A stretch of DNA of 64,000 nt from Beroe ovata (GCA_946803715.1 CAMPET010000042.1:338815-402814), one strand, 5' to 3'. Positions 31,126 to 43,567 are shown, counted from the first letter of the stretch. Translations and numbers: made by a program. The notes: generated from the letters alone by a model not told the origin.

Positions 31126-34100
31126 ATGACTGGATCAACAAATGATCATTCAAAGAATGAACAGATAAGTGAAATTTTCACTGAGAGTGACTTTACATCT
31201 TGTATGAGAAGGAAAACACTCACTGAAAGGGAGAGAGCAGCCTTGTTCATTCAATACCACTTTAGACAATACATGAAAAAGAGTGAGGAGGAATTTCTTT
31301 CCTATCTTGAGATGGCAGCCAAGGAAGCACAAGAAAACTACAGAAAAATGAATGAGGCTGAAAGAATGGATGTTTTGCCAAGCAGTGACCCTTATAAAAA
31401 CACAAGTGACCAAAAACATTTCTACATTAACTATTTGCTTGAATGTGGAAGCCATAATAATGAGTTGGATCAGAAGAGCAGGCCTAATTCCCCAACTGCT
31501 AATAAAAATGAATTCATTTCTGAGGATGATAGTAAAGCAAAAGATGATATTAGAGAAACATATGACAAGGTTTACTCTTCTATATCTCCCGATGAAATAT
31601 GTGATATGCCTGATACAGATGTTACTGAAACAAGTGAAAATGAGGTATCTGAGAAGAATGAGCAATCCCCAGATAGGACTGTTGCAGAAAAAGTAGAACA
31701 TTCTGACTTTGAAAAAGATATGGCTGCTACAATGATTCAGATTCATTACAGGCACCACTTCAAAAAGCGTGCCATTGCTGCAAAGACTATTCAATTTTAT
31801 TTCCGTCTTAACAAATCCCCGTCCTATGAGAGATTATCCACTCCTTGTTATGATGATGGGAGCACTGAATGTTTACGTTTTGAGGATGCTGCAATCATAA
31901 TCCAGAGGCAATACAGAAATCACATGATTAATAAGCAATTGGTTGAAAATAATGTGACCTTAGCAATCAAAGATGAAGAGCCCATTCTTGAATCTGATGA
32001 GCAAAGAAGGGAAGCAGCAGCGAAGCTGATACAAAGACATTACAGATCTCACCTAAAGAGAAGGATATCAGCTGCATTATTCTTACAGTTTCATTACAAA
32101 CAATATAGAAAGAAGAAAAACAAGCACATCACAGATGATACTTCTTCTGCAGTTGAACCAATAAGCTGTGGTGTGAAAAAGAAAGCTAAGACCTCTGGAT
32201 TGAAAGTAAAGCTGGAGAGGGAGTTTCTGCCTGAACTGGCTGCAATGGTGATTCAAGGACATTATAGAACTCATTTGCACAAACGTCGACTTGCAGCCAA
32301 GTACATCCAATCATTCTATAGGTCAAACATTGAGGTTAAGAGAATAAGGCAGCAGAGATCAAAGAGATTTTCAGATGTCAAATCTCCCAATGACTATGCA
32401 GACCCATTAAACACAATCCAAGAAGAAAATGAGCACATCTCTGAGAGATTTGAGTCAAAGGAAAATACTTTCGGTCCCCGAAGTTCATTCAATGAAGGTG
32501 AAGTAAGTCATCAATTCACCAAGCAACCCAATTCACCAAATTCAGCTGCTGTAACAATTCAGAGAGCATACAGGAATCTGTATGTAAAGCGCTCATCAGC
32601 TGCCCTGATTATTCAGAGACACTACAGATCTTACAGGCGGCTTTTGATGGAGAGGCAATCAGAAGTTGAGGAAGTTTCTTTAGACTCTGCAGATGTTGTT
32701 GAAGATGCCTTTCAGCCAGTTCCAGTTACATCACAAGGGAAATCTGTTTGCAGTCTCGAAGATGCTGTATTGATTATCCAGAAGCAATATAAAAAGTACG
32801 TGCAGAAGAAAAAGAAACTTGAAAACACTGCTACAGAGGAGTCAGCTAATGGAAGAGAGAGTAAAGAAATAACATTTATTCGAAACAAAACTCAAACTGA
32901 GAACAAAATGACCCAATGTGACGAACAGCCCCCAGAAACAACTAAAGTCAATGAAGTTCCCTCACTTTTATCTCTTCATAGCAGCTCAAGTCTGATAAGG
33001 AGGAAACGTCTTGGTCTAGTCGAATCCGTGCTCATAATACAACGACAGTTCAAGAAGTACCTGGCCAAAGGGAAAGCAAAGCAAGACTTCGAATACAGTA
33101 TGAGTCTTTCAAGTGAGGCTAGTGATATATTTGAAGAGGATGAAGATCAAGAACACAAGGGTCAATCTCCTGAACAGATAGATACAGAGGAAGAATTAGA
33201 GTCGCCAGAAGCTCATTCACCAGACGCTCCTTCCGTCAAGTCTGTAGGAAAAGCAAGTGTTATGGCATCTCCAAATCAGGAAGATGACGAGACACCAACT
33301 GTGCTGGAGTCAATCGAGGAGATAGAGACGCCAGAGTTTACCCCCACTCCGGAGAAAGCCAGTACACCTATTCTAAATTCTGATGTCGCTTCCGAGGCAG
33401 TTAATGCAAAACGAGAACCATGTGATACCCTGACAGAGGAAAACAAGACTCCGCATCTCTTAGAAGAAACGGGAGAATTGATTTCGAACATGACCACTGA
33501 AAATAATTCCGTGATCACTGAGAAAGCGATGAAGGAAGAAGTCAATGAGGGGTCAAGAACTTCAATTGAAATAAATTCGGTTTCTGCAATCTCCACACAA
33601 GTTGGAGTTGATGAAAATGGTGATTCTAAAGTAGAGACTTATATGGAAGTTATTTTACCTGAAAAAGCCCCTTTGAGAATGAGCCTTGACAAGGCAACAT
33701 CACCAACACTCGTGCAGCAAGATGAAACCCTGACTGATGAACAGGATCACCACGTTAGCAGTGAAGACCATATTAGTAATGAACATGATTTGAACCCGTA
33801 CTACATCACTCCTTATGTTAACGGATACAATGCCATCAAGAACCCTGAAGTGCCGGTGTTCACAAAGAGTCTCAAGATTGACGATAAACCAGCCTTTGAG
33901 CAGCAATGGCCCGTGACCAGGCGACAAATAAAGAGTCTGGATACACACCAGAAGAAAGAAAACCTGGTCCGGTCATCGCTGGATAAGAAGAGAGAAGCAC
34001 GGAGAAGAGACAAGAAGACGAAAGTGGACACATGTCATTTGCAGAGAATCAAGCATATGGAAAATCGTACCAGTGGAACTAAATCAGTTGCTGTAAGTGA

Positions 34101-36719
34101 AGTCAAGACCAAAAACCAAGAGAAACCAACAATGAAACAGGTATAAAAACTTTCCCAAAGTTATAACTTGCAATGCTCAGCTTAGTGATATATACTTTTT
34201 CATACCCATTGTTCTAGGACCGAAGTCCTAGAGAGGTGAAAGAAGTGAAGACAGTAAGGAGTCTGGGTGAAGCTAGAGAAGCGATGAGAGTGAGAGAGTC
34301 ATTCCGAGCGAAGGAGGCATTCACGACAGCAGATAAAGGAGTAGAGAATGCCGATTCCCTGAGGCGAAGGGTGGTGAAGAGGGATTCTGGTACGGTTGAG
34401 CCAGAGCTAGCTTCCCTCTTGGACAACTCATCCGATGAATTGCGGTCATTTCAGTCACAGGTAGGACTACTTGAGCGACTCAAGTGTCCCTGATGATACG
34501 TTAGTTTTGCTGTCACCGGTTTGCTACGTATCATCAAAGACACCAGTGTTCGGTGTTACAAGTTTCTGTCACGTGCATGAAATATTTCTTAGCTCGTTAC
34601 TCATAGATTTCTGTCAGGAACAAATGAAGAACGTGAAAAAGAGAAGTGAAAAGTAAGTGTTTCTCAATTTTTCATTGCTATAAGGCTCAATCAGATGATC
34701 ATTTTGTCTGCTATATGTACTGTGTATATTTTGCTCGTTTCTTCAGGAAATCAGAGTCGAAAGATGCACCTACACATCAACAACCCCCGAGGGCGACCCA
34801 TAACCAACCTCCCCACTTCCCACCTTCCCACCCACCATCTTTTCATCAGAGTCTACCTCCTGGAAAGATGCAGAACCAGTCCGTAGTCTTTGTTCCAGCT
34901 GCAAACTATAAACCTCATCCCAATAGCAACACACCCGAGCAGAATGTCCCACATTACAACCACCGACCACAACAGTACGGGTACCAAGATGAGCAGGTGT
35001 GGCAGCAACCACAACACCAATACGGGGGACCATCGCCTCAGCAAGTTCTAAATGCGTATCATCTCAGTTTACAGCAACAGCATGGTGCTCACATGGGGAT
35101 AGATAACTCTTATCATGATATGTCGCCACGGCAACAACAGAACTGTTGCTATGGCAACGTTCCTGAGCAACATCAGTTCAATTCGTATGCCCTTCAGAAC
35201 GGGTTTTATCGACCTGGTCGACATTCCTCAGAGTTGACAGCGTTTTCCCCGTCCCATTCGCCTTGTGTCAAGGTAAATATGAAACATAAGTCACAATTTG
35301 AACACTTTGTTCCAATTTTAACACCCAAATTGGACCCGACTTTGATTTTCAATTTATTCATGGTGCAGACACATGGTTCAAGAATATCAGAGAAGCTTGT
35401 TTGATCAGAATCTATTTTGTGGCTATTTATGAATCAGAGTCACAATATATTCACAAAACACTATATGATTGAGGTGCACTTGTCATCGAATACACCCTCA
35501 CATCATAGATTAGATTACCCCTATAGTCTCCATGGTAACCCTAACTGGTACCCACACCAGGCTGCGTCCCTTGGTACCTTGGATAGCTACACTGTGCAAA
35601 ACATGCTCAAACGTAATGAACTGGAAGTGAAACACGTGAGTTAGCATTGGGTAACTTACAACCTGTAGATTGACGTAATGTCAATAGCTATTCTATTACT
35701 TTTGTTGCTTCTGCGTGATCTTTGATAGGTCACATCTAAAATCGAGTAATCTGTCATGAAGCACTTAGCTCAAAATACTAGTCGTCAGGTATTGGGTTTC
35801 AGGTCATGTCATTCCTGATTATTAATAGAGGAGAATGTCTCTGCTCTTCATATCAAAGGGAACGGTCTCCACTAAGCAATTATTCATTTTTAAGTCAGTT
35901 AATAGTATGATTATTTGATTGCAGATTGTCTCATTATGTAATCGTTGCAGAAAAGTGGAAACAAGTCGTATCTCAACTCTCACCTCAAGAATAGTAAAGT
36001 TGGGAAAAGGTAAGACGGTAATGCATGATCTTAATGTCGTGTTAGTTCAGATGATAACGATTTCTTTCGTTTCTTATGATAGATGTATCGAAAACCAAGG
36101 GGCATACAATATAGGTACATGAAATTTATGCGGTAGGCACATTGTACAAAACTGACTCAAGTCTTGATGAGCTTACAAATCGAATGATGAAAGGCTATAT
36201 TGACATATTGTGACCCAGAAATACAGATATAGGTACACATCATACTATCATAGGCATAGCATGAATCATCGTACAATCTATGACCAGAATCCAGATCAAG
36301 ATATGGAACATTATGTCCGAAATCGGTCTCTTCATAGCTCTTTGAGACTGCTTCAACTATGTTGACCAAGGCGTGCCAGGAATTCTTGGACATTCCATGT
36401 CTCTCCTGGAGGTCCCCAAAAACATCTTTTACGTAACACGCGAACATGTTTTAAAATATAAATACCTTGACCGTAAATATAAAATGCGCGGCTCATAAAT
36501 GTGCTCGCTATCGACAATGCCTGTGCTGTCACGCGCATGTGTCATTAACTCATTTACACCCTTTCAATTTTCAGCTCTCAAGTCGGGAAAAAGGAGAACC
36601 GCAAAAGGACCAAAGTGAAGCCAAAGGCAAACTTTTCAGGTACTCAGTGCTCTAACGAACTAATATACAAACGTGTTCACGAAATTTTGAGTCTTATTTT
36701 TACATCAAAACAGGCATAA
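31126..36719 (+). CDS. Large multi-IQ-motif protein, not recognised
   Basis: Seven exons with consistent phases: 31126-34140, 34218-34460, 34618-34652, 34747-35272, 35438-35635, 35951-36009 and 36575-36719, about 1406 residues. The giant first exon carries about 12 IQ motifs of the AAxxIQxxYRxx type, near residues 38-53, 200-230 (two), 254-270, 296-330 (two), 371-405 (two), 473-505 (two), 546-560 and 633-648. Paired motifs suggest duplication of a two-IQ unit. A long acidic, Ser/Thr/Glu-rich disordered segment follows (about 650-900), then Lys/Arg-rich sequence, a Gln/His/Pro-rich exon and a basic C-terminus. IQ motifs bind calmodulin or EF-hand light chains; no motor, ankyrin, kinase or calponin domain is present, so it is probably a cytoplasmic calmodulin-binding scaffold. 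The first five exons are firm; the last three rest on splice signals and phase. A start exon upstream of 31126 is possible. Confidence 0.75.
36157..36447 (-). CDS. Possible small antisense ORF, unknown
   Basis: A 96-codon frame from ATG to TGA, lying in the last intron of the multi-IQ gene on the opposite strand. Its composition is protein-like (GDLQERHGMSKNSW, SKSYEETDFGHNVPYLD), with balanced charged residues. No domain is recognised and there is no supporting context. It may be chance or a transposon remnant. Confidence 0.25.
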   Translation of the reverse strand: MFACYVKDVFGDLQERHGMSKNSWHALVNIVEAVSKSYEETDFGHNVPYLDLDSGHRLYDDSCYAYDSMMCTYICISGSQYVNIAFHHSICKLIKT

Positions 36720-36939
36720 AATAAAAAAACATTTACAGCTTAAAAGTTTTTTCCCTTCGAGCAGTATTATTTTCAGTTCCCAAGCAACTAATTATCTATT
36801 GTTGCTCCTCGGCAACTTAAACAATGATATCCATTATGAATACTATTCGAGTTTAGACATATTCCCAACATCATTAGGAGTTTTCACTACATAAGCTTGC
36901 AACAGACACACCCCATTCATTTTTCGACGTTCACTCAAG

Positions 36940-38678
36940 ATGACGTTGTTTGTGCTGGTTTACTGTTGCCTGTTTGGTCCAGTATTCTCCTGTTCCGGGA
37001 TACGCTTTACAGTTGAACACAAATGGAATTCTGGTTGGAAAGCAATGATAACAATGCCGATTCAGCAGACAACGAGGAATTGGCAGCTCGATATGTCCTT
37101 TTCCAAGCCGGTTAACGGGATATTCTGGCATGGAGACGCTCAGCATAGCAACGGTCACAAGGACATAACGGTGAAGAGCAAAGGATTCCATGCTGTACAC
37201 AAGCCAGGGTCAAAATTCAAAACCGATTTCATGATTCTGCACAAACAGAGTGCTAAACCTGAAATAACTGAAATGGCAATGACATTCTGCTATCAATCTG
37301 GCAGAACAACTTGAGACCTGTGCCAACTTCCTCGGACTAAAGACCCGGGACGAATCAGACCAGCTTATCTTCACGAACAAGCCAACCCTGGCGGATCGTA
37401 TCATTACGAAGATCGAGTCATTCTTTCCGTCCACTTGTCAAGATTGTGGAGAGGGATACAGGGTGAAATACTCTGAACCGCAGTCCACTTTGCGGCTTCA
37501 GTGCTTCCTCTGTCTCCAACCATCCCATGACTGTGACAAGGTAAAGGCCTTCATCGAATCTCTCGAGCAAGTCCNGTACAGTGTTCTGGTGCATTTGCAG
37601 AGACCTCAAGAACAAGTAAGTTCGTCAAAGGATCGGTTCAAATCATGCCAAAAGAAAATCGGGGCAATTGGGCTGATATGATGATCAAATTCAGTGCCCC
37701 TGTCAAGAAGCTCATCGCTCATTCCGGTGACGAGCGGTGGAGAACGCACTGCTGGAACAGGAACAGAGATTGTCTCATTTCTGCACGGATAGAAACACCA
37801 ATGACAAGGAATCAGCTGTTCACAATCCCCGTGACGATACTCAAGAGAAAGACAGGAGATGTCGTTATCACTGATATGACATGGGATGGTAAGAATGTGT
37901 GTGACTTGATACCAGCGCCATTCCTGACCACCACTCCAACTCCACGGTCTGAACCAACGCCAAAACCAACTGCGCCTGAACCAGAACCAGAGCCTGAACT
38001 AGAACCTGAACCTGAGCCGGAGCCTGAACCAGAACCAGAGCCAGAACCAGAGCCAAGCCCAGAACCAGAACCAGANNNNNNNNNNNNNNNNNNNNNNNNN
38101 NNNNNNNNNNNNNNNNNNNNNNNNNNNNNNNNNNNNNNNNNNNNNNNNNNNNNNNNNNNNNNNNNNNNNNNNNNNNNNNNNNNNNNNNNNNNNNNNNNNN
38201 NNNNNNNNNNNNNNNNNNNNNNNNNNNNNNNNNNNNNNNNNNNNNNNNNNNNNNNNNNNNNNNNNNNNNNNNNNNNNNNNNNNNNNNNNNNNNNNNNNNN
38301 NNNNNNNNNNNNNNNNNNNNNNNNNNNNNNNNNNNNNNNNNNNNNNNNNNNNNNNNNNNNNNNNNNNNNNNNNNNNNNNNNNNNNNNNNNNNNNNNNNNN
38401 NNNNNNNNNNNNNNNNNNNNNNNNNNNNNNNNNNNNNNNNNNNNNNNNNNNNNNNNNNNNNNNNNNNNNNNNNNNNNNNNNNNNNNNNNNNNNNNNNNNN
38501 NNNNNNNNNNNNNNNNNNNNNNNNNNNNNNNNNNNNNNNNNNNNNNNNNNNNNNNNAACCAGAACCCGAGCCAGAACCCGAGCCAGAACCTGAACCAAGC
38601 CCAGAACCTGAATCTGAGCCAAGCCCAGAACCTGAGCCAGAACCCGAACCAGAACCCGAAGAAGAACCTACCCAATAA
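36940..38678 (+). CDS. Secreted protein with CBM2-like modules and a Pro-Glu repeat tail (disrupted)
   Basis: The ATG at 36940 starts a hydrophobic signal peptide ending at Cys-Ser, then a beta-rich module with the spacing of family 2 carbohydrate-binding modules (GWKAMITM, NWQLDMSFSKPVNGIFWHGDAQ, KPGSKFKTDF), whose conserved Trp residues bind cellulose or chitin. The frame stops at 37314. A second module begins after the single N at 37575 (CSGAFAETSRTSKF, GNWADMMIKFSAPVKKLIAHS, FTIPVTILK) and continues into Thr-Pro and Pro-Glu repeats, a 481-bp N gap (38076-38556), more Pro-Glu repeat and the stop at 38676-38678. Between the modules lies unrelated sequence in another frame, so the locus is either interrupted by an insertion or misassembled. 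It is probably an extracellular polysaccharide-binding or matrix protein; no catalytic domain is seen. Confidence 0.6.
37290..37574 (+). other. Unrelated zinc-ribbon-like coding fragment between the CBM2 modules
   Basis: A frame different from the CBM2 modules reads LAEQLETCANFLGLKTRDES... then CQDCGEGY and CFLCLQPSHDCDK, a Cys/His pattern like a small zinc-binding domain. It runs without stop up to the single N at 37575. It looks like the N-terminal zinc region of a retroelement or gag-like protein, but I cannot name the family. The join to the CBM2 frame has no N, so an insertion is possible. Confidence 0.4.
38076..38556. other. 481-bp assembly gap in the Pro-Glu repeat
   Basis: N run flanked on both sides by CCAGAA/CCTGAA-type hexamers encoding Pro-Glu. 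The frames on the two sides differ by the annotated gap length, so the true gap size is not known. Confidence 0.9.
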
Positions 38679-39857
38679 GCTGATCCTAACGCGGATCTCA
38701 AAAACGGAAGTCGGACTTTTTTGAAGAGATCCCTTAAATCTATTGAATTCAGCGATGTTATGGAAATAAAAATAAGAAAATCAATTAGAAAATCAATTAG
38801 TCTGGCATTCAAAAAAGCCTGTTTTATTGCTCAAAATCCATTCAGAAATAATGAAATAGCGTTCATAACCTCATGCTAGAACATAACTATTGAGAACTTA
38901 AAATTCTCAGAGTCAGTACCTAAACCGAAAGTTGGGAATCCAAGAGGAGTTGGGAGAACGGTGCACGGTCAAGATGAATGGAAAACCTTTGTCGATTACC
39001 AACTTCCTGGTAGGTGAAAGAATTTGCCCTTCCATCATACCCAATGACAGAGTAGTATGGACAGAGTAGTATAGGACAGAGTAGTATAGAATAGAGCAGG
39101 ACGAAATTCTCGGCTGACTCAAACAATAACCCCAGGGCTACAAGGACACGTACAAGATGTGTCTAGAGGAACTTTCTACCCAGTGATACCCTCATACGGC
39201 AGAATGAGGTCAGGGGGCAGCAATGACACCCTCATGGAACTTGGAGATACAGAGATACCATGGCCTTCCGGCCCAATAAGGTGATATCCACTGCATATCA
39301 GTCCACGGGTTTTGGAGCCGTGTTAAGTTTGCTAATAATTAGTGGTCAAGGACAGAAATGTGTTGAAATGCGGGTTGAACTTAACACAGAAAATGAAGAA
39401 GTAGTGTTGAATAGCGAAAGTTGGTGAACAGACCGGAGATAGATCGAGTTATGGACACTTGAATATAATTATGCATGACACCCCAATTGTAATATAGCTC
39501 GGGAATATTCGTTTACCAATCACAATCAATTAATATTTTGTATGATCACGGTAAAGGTTTGAATGATTTAACATTTGTTGATTGGCCGTTCTGAGGCTTC
39601 ATTGTATAGAATCATTTTAGTTTGCAGAAGTTTTCAATATTAACATCTGTGTATAATTCATTCAATAATTTCTTAGTATTTCTGTCTTTCGTTCAGAATC
39701 AATTGATTCTGGTGTTATGCATCTCTAAAACTAATGCACTGTGTACAAAACAGGGGAGGTGCCGCTCGGAATCGGTACAATTCCCTACCGAGACGACCGA
39801 CGCTTTGCGACCTATAACATTGTAGGTATTCTGACCGACATTATGAGAACACACGAG
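38679..39857. other. Intergenic region with possible stray exons
   Basis: Plus-strand frames near 38915-38990 (EELGERCTVKMNGKPLSI before a GTAGGT) and 39135-39290 (GTFYPVIPSYGRMRSGGS) look protein-like but do not join in phase and match no family I know. 39050-39105 has about three GACAGAGTAGTAT units. 39427-39890 recurs at 56944-57399. Confidence 0.35.
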
Positions 39858-41892
39858 CTACAAATAATATTCCCTCTCCCCACTATCAAGAGTTAGCCTA
39901 CTCTCATCCACAACGTAACTTCTCTTATTTCTGACCATTGCCCTGCACGCCATCACACCACAAAACAGGAGCATAGCCAGGGAAACGCTGAGAGTGGTAA
40001 CCGAAATGATCAGCACACCGTCAATCAGAAATTCCGGGAACGAATCATCTGTTTCGCCCCGCTCTTCAGATTGGGAAGATGTCGGTTGAAGAGTGGTCCT
40101 GGGGAGGAGTGGGGAGTAGATTGTCTCAAATTTGAGGGGAAAGGGGTTCCAAAAATAGGGGAAAAGTACTTCAAGTTATAATTTTCATGTTCCTTCTTAC
40201 GTTATTTGTGTTGCTGGTTTAGTTGGGGCTTTATACAGATCACCACAGGAGGAGGTAAAGTTGATGTTATCAAACGAGAATCCGTTTTCTGAACCTGAGA
40301 TGATTTGTATTCCTGTATTCCTACAACCCAGCCATCTGTGCTTTTGGATATACAAATTCGATAATCGATTAGGGTCTACGTACCAGAATTCACAGCTTCA
40401 TGCGACATAACGAATAGGTCCAAGTCATCAATAGCTAGTTCCGACATACAGCCACTGAAACCGTAATGAGGTCCCCAAGTGGGATTCAAATGACCAACTT
40501 GGATGTTTCTCAATGAACTGAACACCATCTCACGGTCGATGGGGTATGAACCTGGGATAGTCACTGGTCTATTTTACTCTGTGATTTGGGTCACTAAACG
40601 TGGGAACAATGCGCGCGCTGCTGCATCATCGCTCGTGCGCGCATTATTTTAACATATTGCGCAATCACTCTCACGGAAAATTATCCGCGCATTACGCAAA
40701 GTATGACTCTGAGAGTTACTCTGCTTGCCACTGTGTCACAGTCAGACATGCATGAGAGACATCTATCTATTAATAGATACTCACAAGATATAGACTTTTC
40801 ATCGATAGTGAGTGACAAGGAATCATGACGTCTGGTAAGAACGACTGTGTGTACCAGCTCATCGTTAAAAAGCATGTCGTAGTGGCAAAATGCTACAACA
40901 TTCTGTGACCTACCTGATGTAATGACGGTATCATTTATTGCTACACTGAATAAAACTTACCAAGATTTATTCAGTAGAATCATTTAGATTTCCCGAGATT
41001 TTATAAAAGCCACTCACCAAAACATTTGGTGAGATTCTTTCACCAGTGGTTGCAGTAAATTTTTTATTGGGCACAGACAATCGTTATGCCAACAACTTAC
41101 ATACAACTTTCTACTTACTCTTCAGCTGCATTGTTACAGCAAAGTATCCCTCCACAAGTTCTACTGTTAACGAATCTGAATCCTGTGTTTTCATGCCAGT
41201 CAAATGGATTAACACCCCTGAACTGTGAGATCATTAAGTATCATCATCTGATTTTCACAAGTTGATCAAAATGAAAGTCAGCCATCCACATTGAATAAAT
41301 AGACTTGGAAGGTGCTGAGGATCAGGCCTCCAGATTGCTTACCTTTTGTCCGTGTTTGTTGAAAATGAGAACGAAATTGAGCTATTGCTGGAGTCAAAGG
41401 GTACAGGATAGGTATACTTCATCATCGAGGTTCCATCAAACTTGACACTCACTGAAATGAAGACACAGCATTAAATGAAAAGTTAAACTATCAGAGTTTT
41501 TCATATCCCATTCAGCTGATTGGTATCCAGCTCAAGTATGTATTAATAGGTGTGTATGAATCAACAATTACCTTTAGAACATACAGGCGGTGAATTCCAA
41601 GTTGAATTGTGTGAACAAGTCGTGTACGCATGATCACTCACATACCCAGCGTCACATTCTATCATGACATGTTGTCCCTCGTCAATCTCTTGCTTGTCCT
41701 TGAGCAGTAACCTACCATTCTCCACTGATGTGACTGAACAGCTCTCAACAAGAAATCCTGAGTATTGTACCCATATGAAAATGAATAAGAGAAGTTCCCC
41801 CAAGTAATTGCTTTTCTATGAATGAACATAACTTGAGCTAACAACTCACCAATGAAAGATGCTTCAAAAGCAAATAAGAGAATAACTTCCAT
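39858..41892 (-). CDS. Type I membrane protein: signal peptide, sushi domain, laminin G domain, TM
   Basis: Eight minus-strand exons with matching phases: 41850-41892, 41572-41757, 41343-41451, 41119-41222, 40785-40913, 40384-40563, 40201-40294 and 39858-40098, giving 361 residues. Order: signal peptide (MEVILLFAFEASF); one sushi/CCP domain (CSVTSVENG, DEGQHVMIECDAGY, NSTWNSPPVC, four Cys); a laminin G domain (SVKFDGTSMMKY, SGVLIHLTG, LVHTVVLTRRHDSLSLTIDE, HYGFSGCMSELAI); a Ser/Thr-rich stalk; a TM helix (LIISVTTLSVSLAMLLFCGV); and a 30-residue cytoplasmic tail ending REYYL. Sushi and LamG domains bind proteins, glycans or matrix ligands, so an adhesion or receptor role is likely. The exact domain pairing matches no protein I can name. 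The splice sites, including the CACAG acceptor at 41222, were chosen by phase and LamG alignment. Confidence 0.82.
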
Positions 41893-43297
41893 GACAAATC
41901 ATCTTATATCAACAGTTCTTTTCATTTCAAGTTTGCAACACTAAATAAGTTATAGTAAGCATTCATAGAGATACAGCAGTTATGAATACAGTTTCACTGG
42001 TATAGCTCTTTCTCAATAGTGTCTTATCTATAGAGGTGTATGGGATGGGTTCATATTTTCTGTGATGTGCAAAGTTCTTGAAATACTGGATATTGATTTT
42101 CTAATCCAAGGATTGTGATTTGCTATTGAAAATTTGCAGGGTTTTTCCCTACTGTTAGCACCACACAATCAAGATCAGGTATAAAATCTTACAGCAAGGG
42201 TTGGGAGTAATCCTACAAATTGAAAATCTGCTGAATGATTCCCCCATCCATAGCATGAATCACTTATTGATCACCAGTTTTTTGTGTGTTTTTTGTAAGC
42301 AGTGATATGGTTTTGAATGAATAAATAAATAAATATAAGAGTTATGGTATTTAACCATTACAATTCACAATATATTAAGAACTGGGCATTCACTACCATT
42401 CACTGCCATTAAATTAAAGGGGTTTTCCCTACCATCAGCGCCACATTCCACCCAATTGATATAATCACGTCATGCCATGGAATCATGGCCGACACCATCT
42501 CACCCACAAGGGTAGAGAGCTGAGGCTTTTTACAAGATGTTGAAACCTCAAACCTAGTTGCTAGTGCAACAAAAAATAGAAATCAAAAACTGTGTACAAG
42601 CTTTTTGACTTTTCACTTTATTTATCGCGCCGAGACAAGTTAAGAATTAGAATTGCTGATCATTGAAAATTTGATTTTGTTTTGCGCGCACGGCGTAGTA
42701 CTGTGAGCCACCTTAACTTCGTGCAGTCGTGTGGCGCGGCGCAGCGTGCATCAGCTGTATCAGCGGTTTAGCAAAAATAATTGGCATTCAATTAAAGACC
42801 ATATCGATTGTCGAAGGTTTCGTGCCGCGCGCGCAAAAATGCTCATATAGAAAATGTTTGAAAATTATGATTTCTTTTTCCTCTTTACAAATCTTTGAAA
42901 ATTATAATTACAATAATAATGTCATTCCTACTTTTATTCGAACAGTCGCATGTAGCATGTAGCAGCAATGCTAAAGCCTGTTGTACAATTTGTCATGCAG
43001 GAAGAAGTTTTTCAATCTGCGATACTAATTTTTTGTGTGTTTGTTTCTGAACGTAAATTTCTTTTAATGATGGCTGGAAGCTCCAGCTCACTTTTCAATG
43101 AATCATAGTGAATATATTGAAACCAGTGTTGATGTATATCAAAATATTTATTTATTTATTTATTTATATTTATGCAAATCTTGNATTCTCGACAGGGTCT
43201 ATCATCGATCGACAACAAAAAATAGAAATCAAAAACTGTGTAAAATCTTTTTGACTTTTAGCTTTATTTATCGCGCCGAGACAAGTAAAAATTATTT

Positions 43298-43370
43298 GCC
43301 GGATGTTACCTGTCCACTGTTTCTTGCGCGCGGGGCGCGCGCAAGAAGCTGTGGACAGATAACATCCGGC
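43298..43370. mobile_element. Inverted-repeat element, copy C
   Basis: A near-perfect palindrome beginning GCCGGATGTTACCTGTCC and ending GGACAGATAACATCCGGC, with a GCGCG-rich centre. It is absent from copy 1 of the surrounding duplication, so its edges are visible: it sits in an AATTATT / TGGGCAAAAG context. Confidence 0.8.
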
Positions 43371-43428
43371 ATGGGCAAAAGATTGTTGATCATTAAAAAT
43401 TTGATCCTGGGTGATAAACATAAACCAA

Positions 43429-43567
43429 GGCCCAGGTGTTCACTGTTCCCGCGCTGCGTGACCCAAATACTCCGCGCGCGCTGCGCGTCTCCGTGGTTTC
43501 TACGACTTTTCAGTTCACTGAGTAGAATAGGGGCGCGCAACGTGTGCACAGGCCCAGGCCTTGGTGA
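43429..43567. mobile_element. GC-rich element with short terminal inverted repeats
   Basis: Begins with CCAAGGCCCAGG and ends with CCCAGGCCTTGG, which are imperfect inverted repeats. In between lies the same core as at 14.9-15.1 kb (GCGTGACCCAAATACTCC, CAGTTCACTG, GGGGCGCGCAACG). It is missing from copy 1 of the surrounding duplication, supporting a discrete insertion. Confidence 0.7.

Noticed and set aside
31150-31794. 214-codon minus-strand ORF
   Set aside because: It is antisense to the repetitive IQ exon; the plus-strand frame is 1006 codons long with clear IQ motifs.
37812-38812. Long minus-strand ORFs of 200-314 codons across the 38-kb gap
   Set aside because: Mostly N; they are reverse frames of the Pro-Glu repeat (Gly-Ser and Leu-Val repeats).
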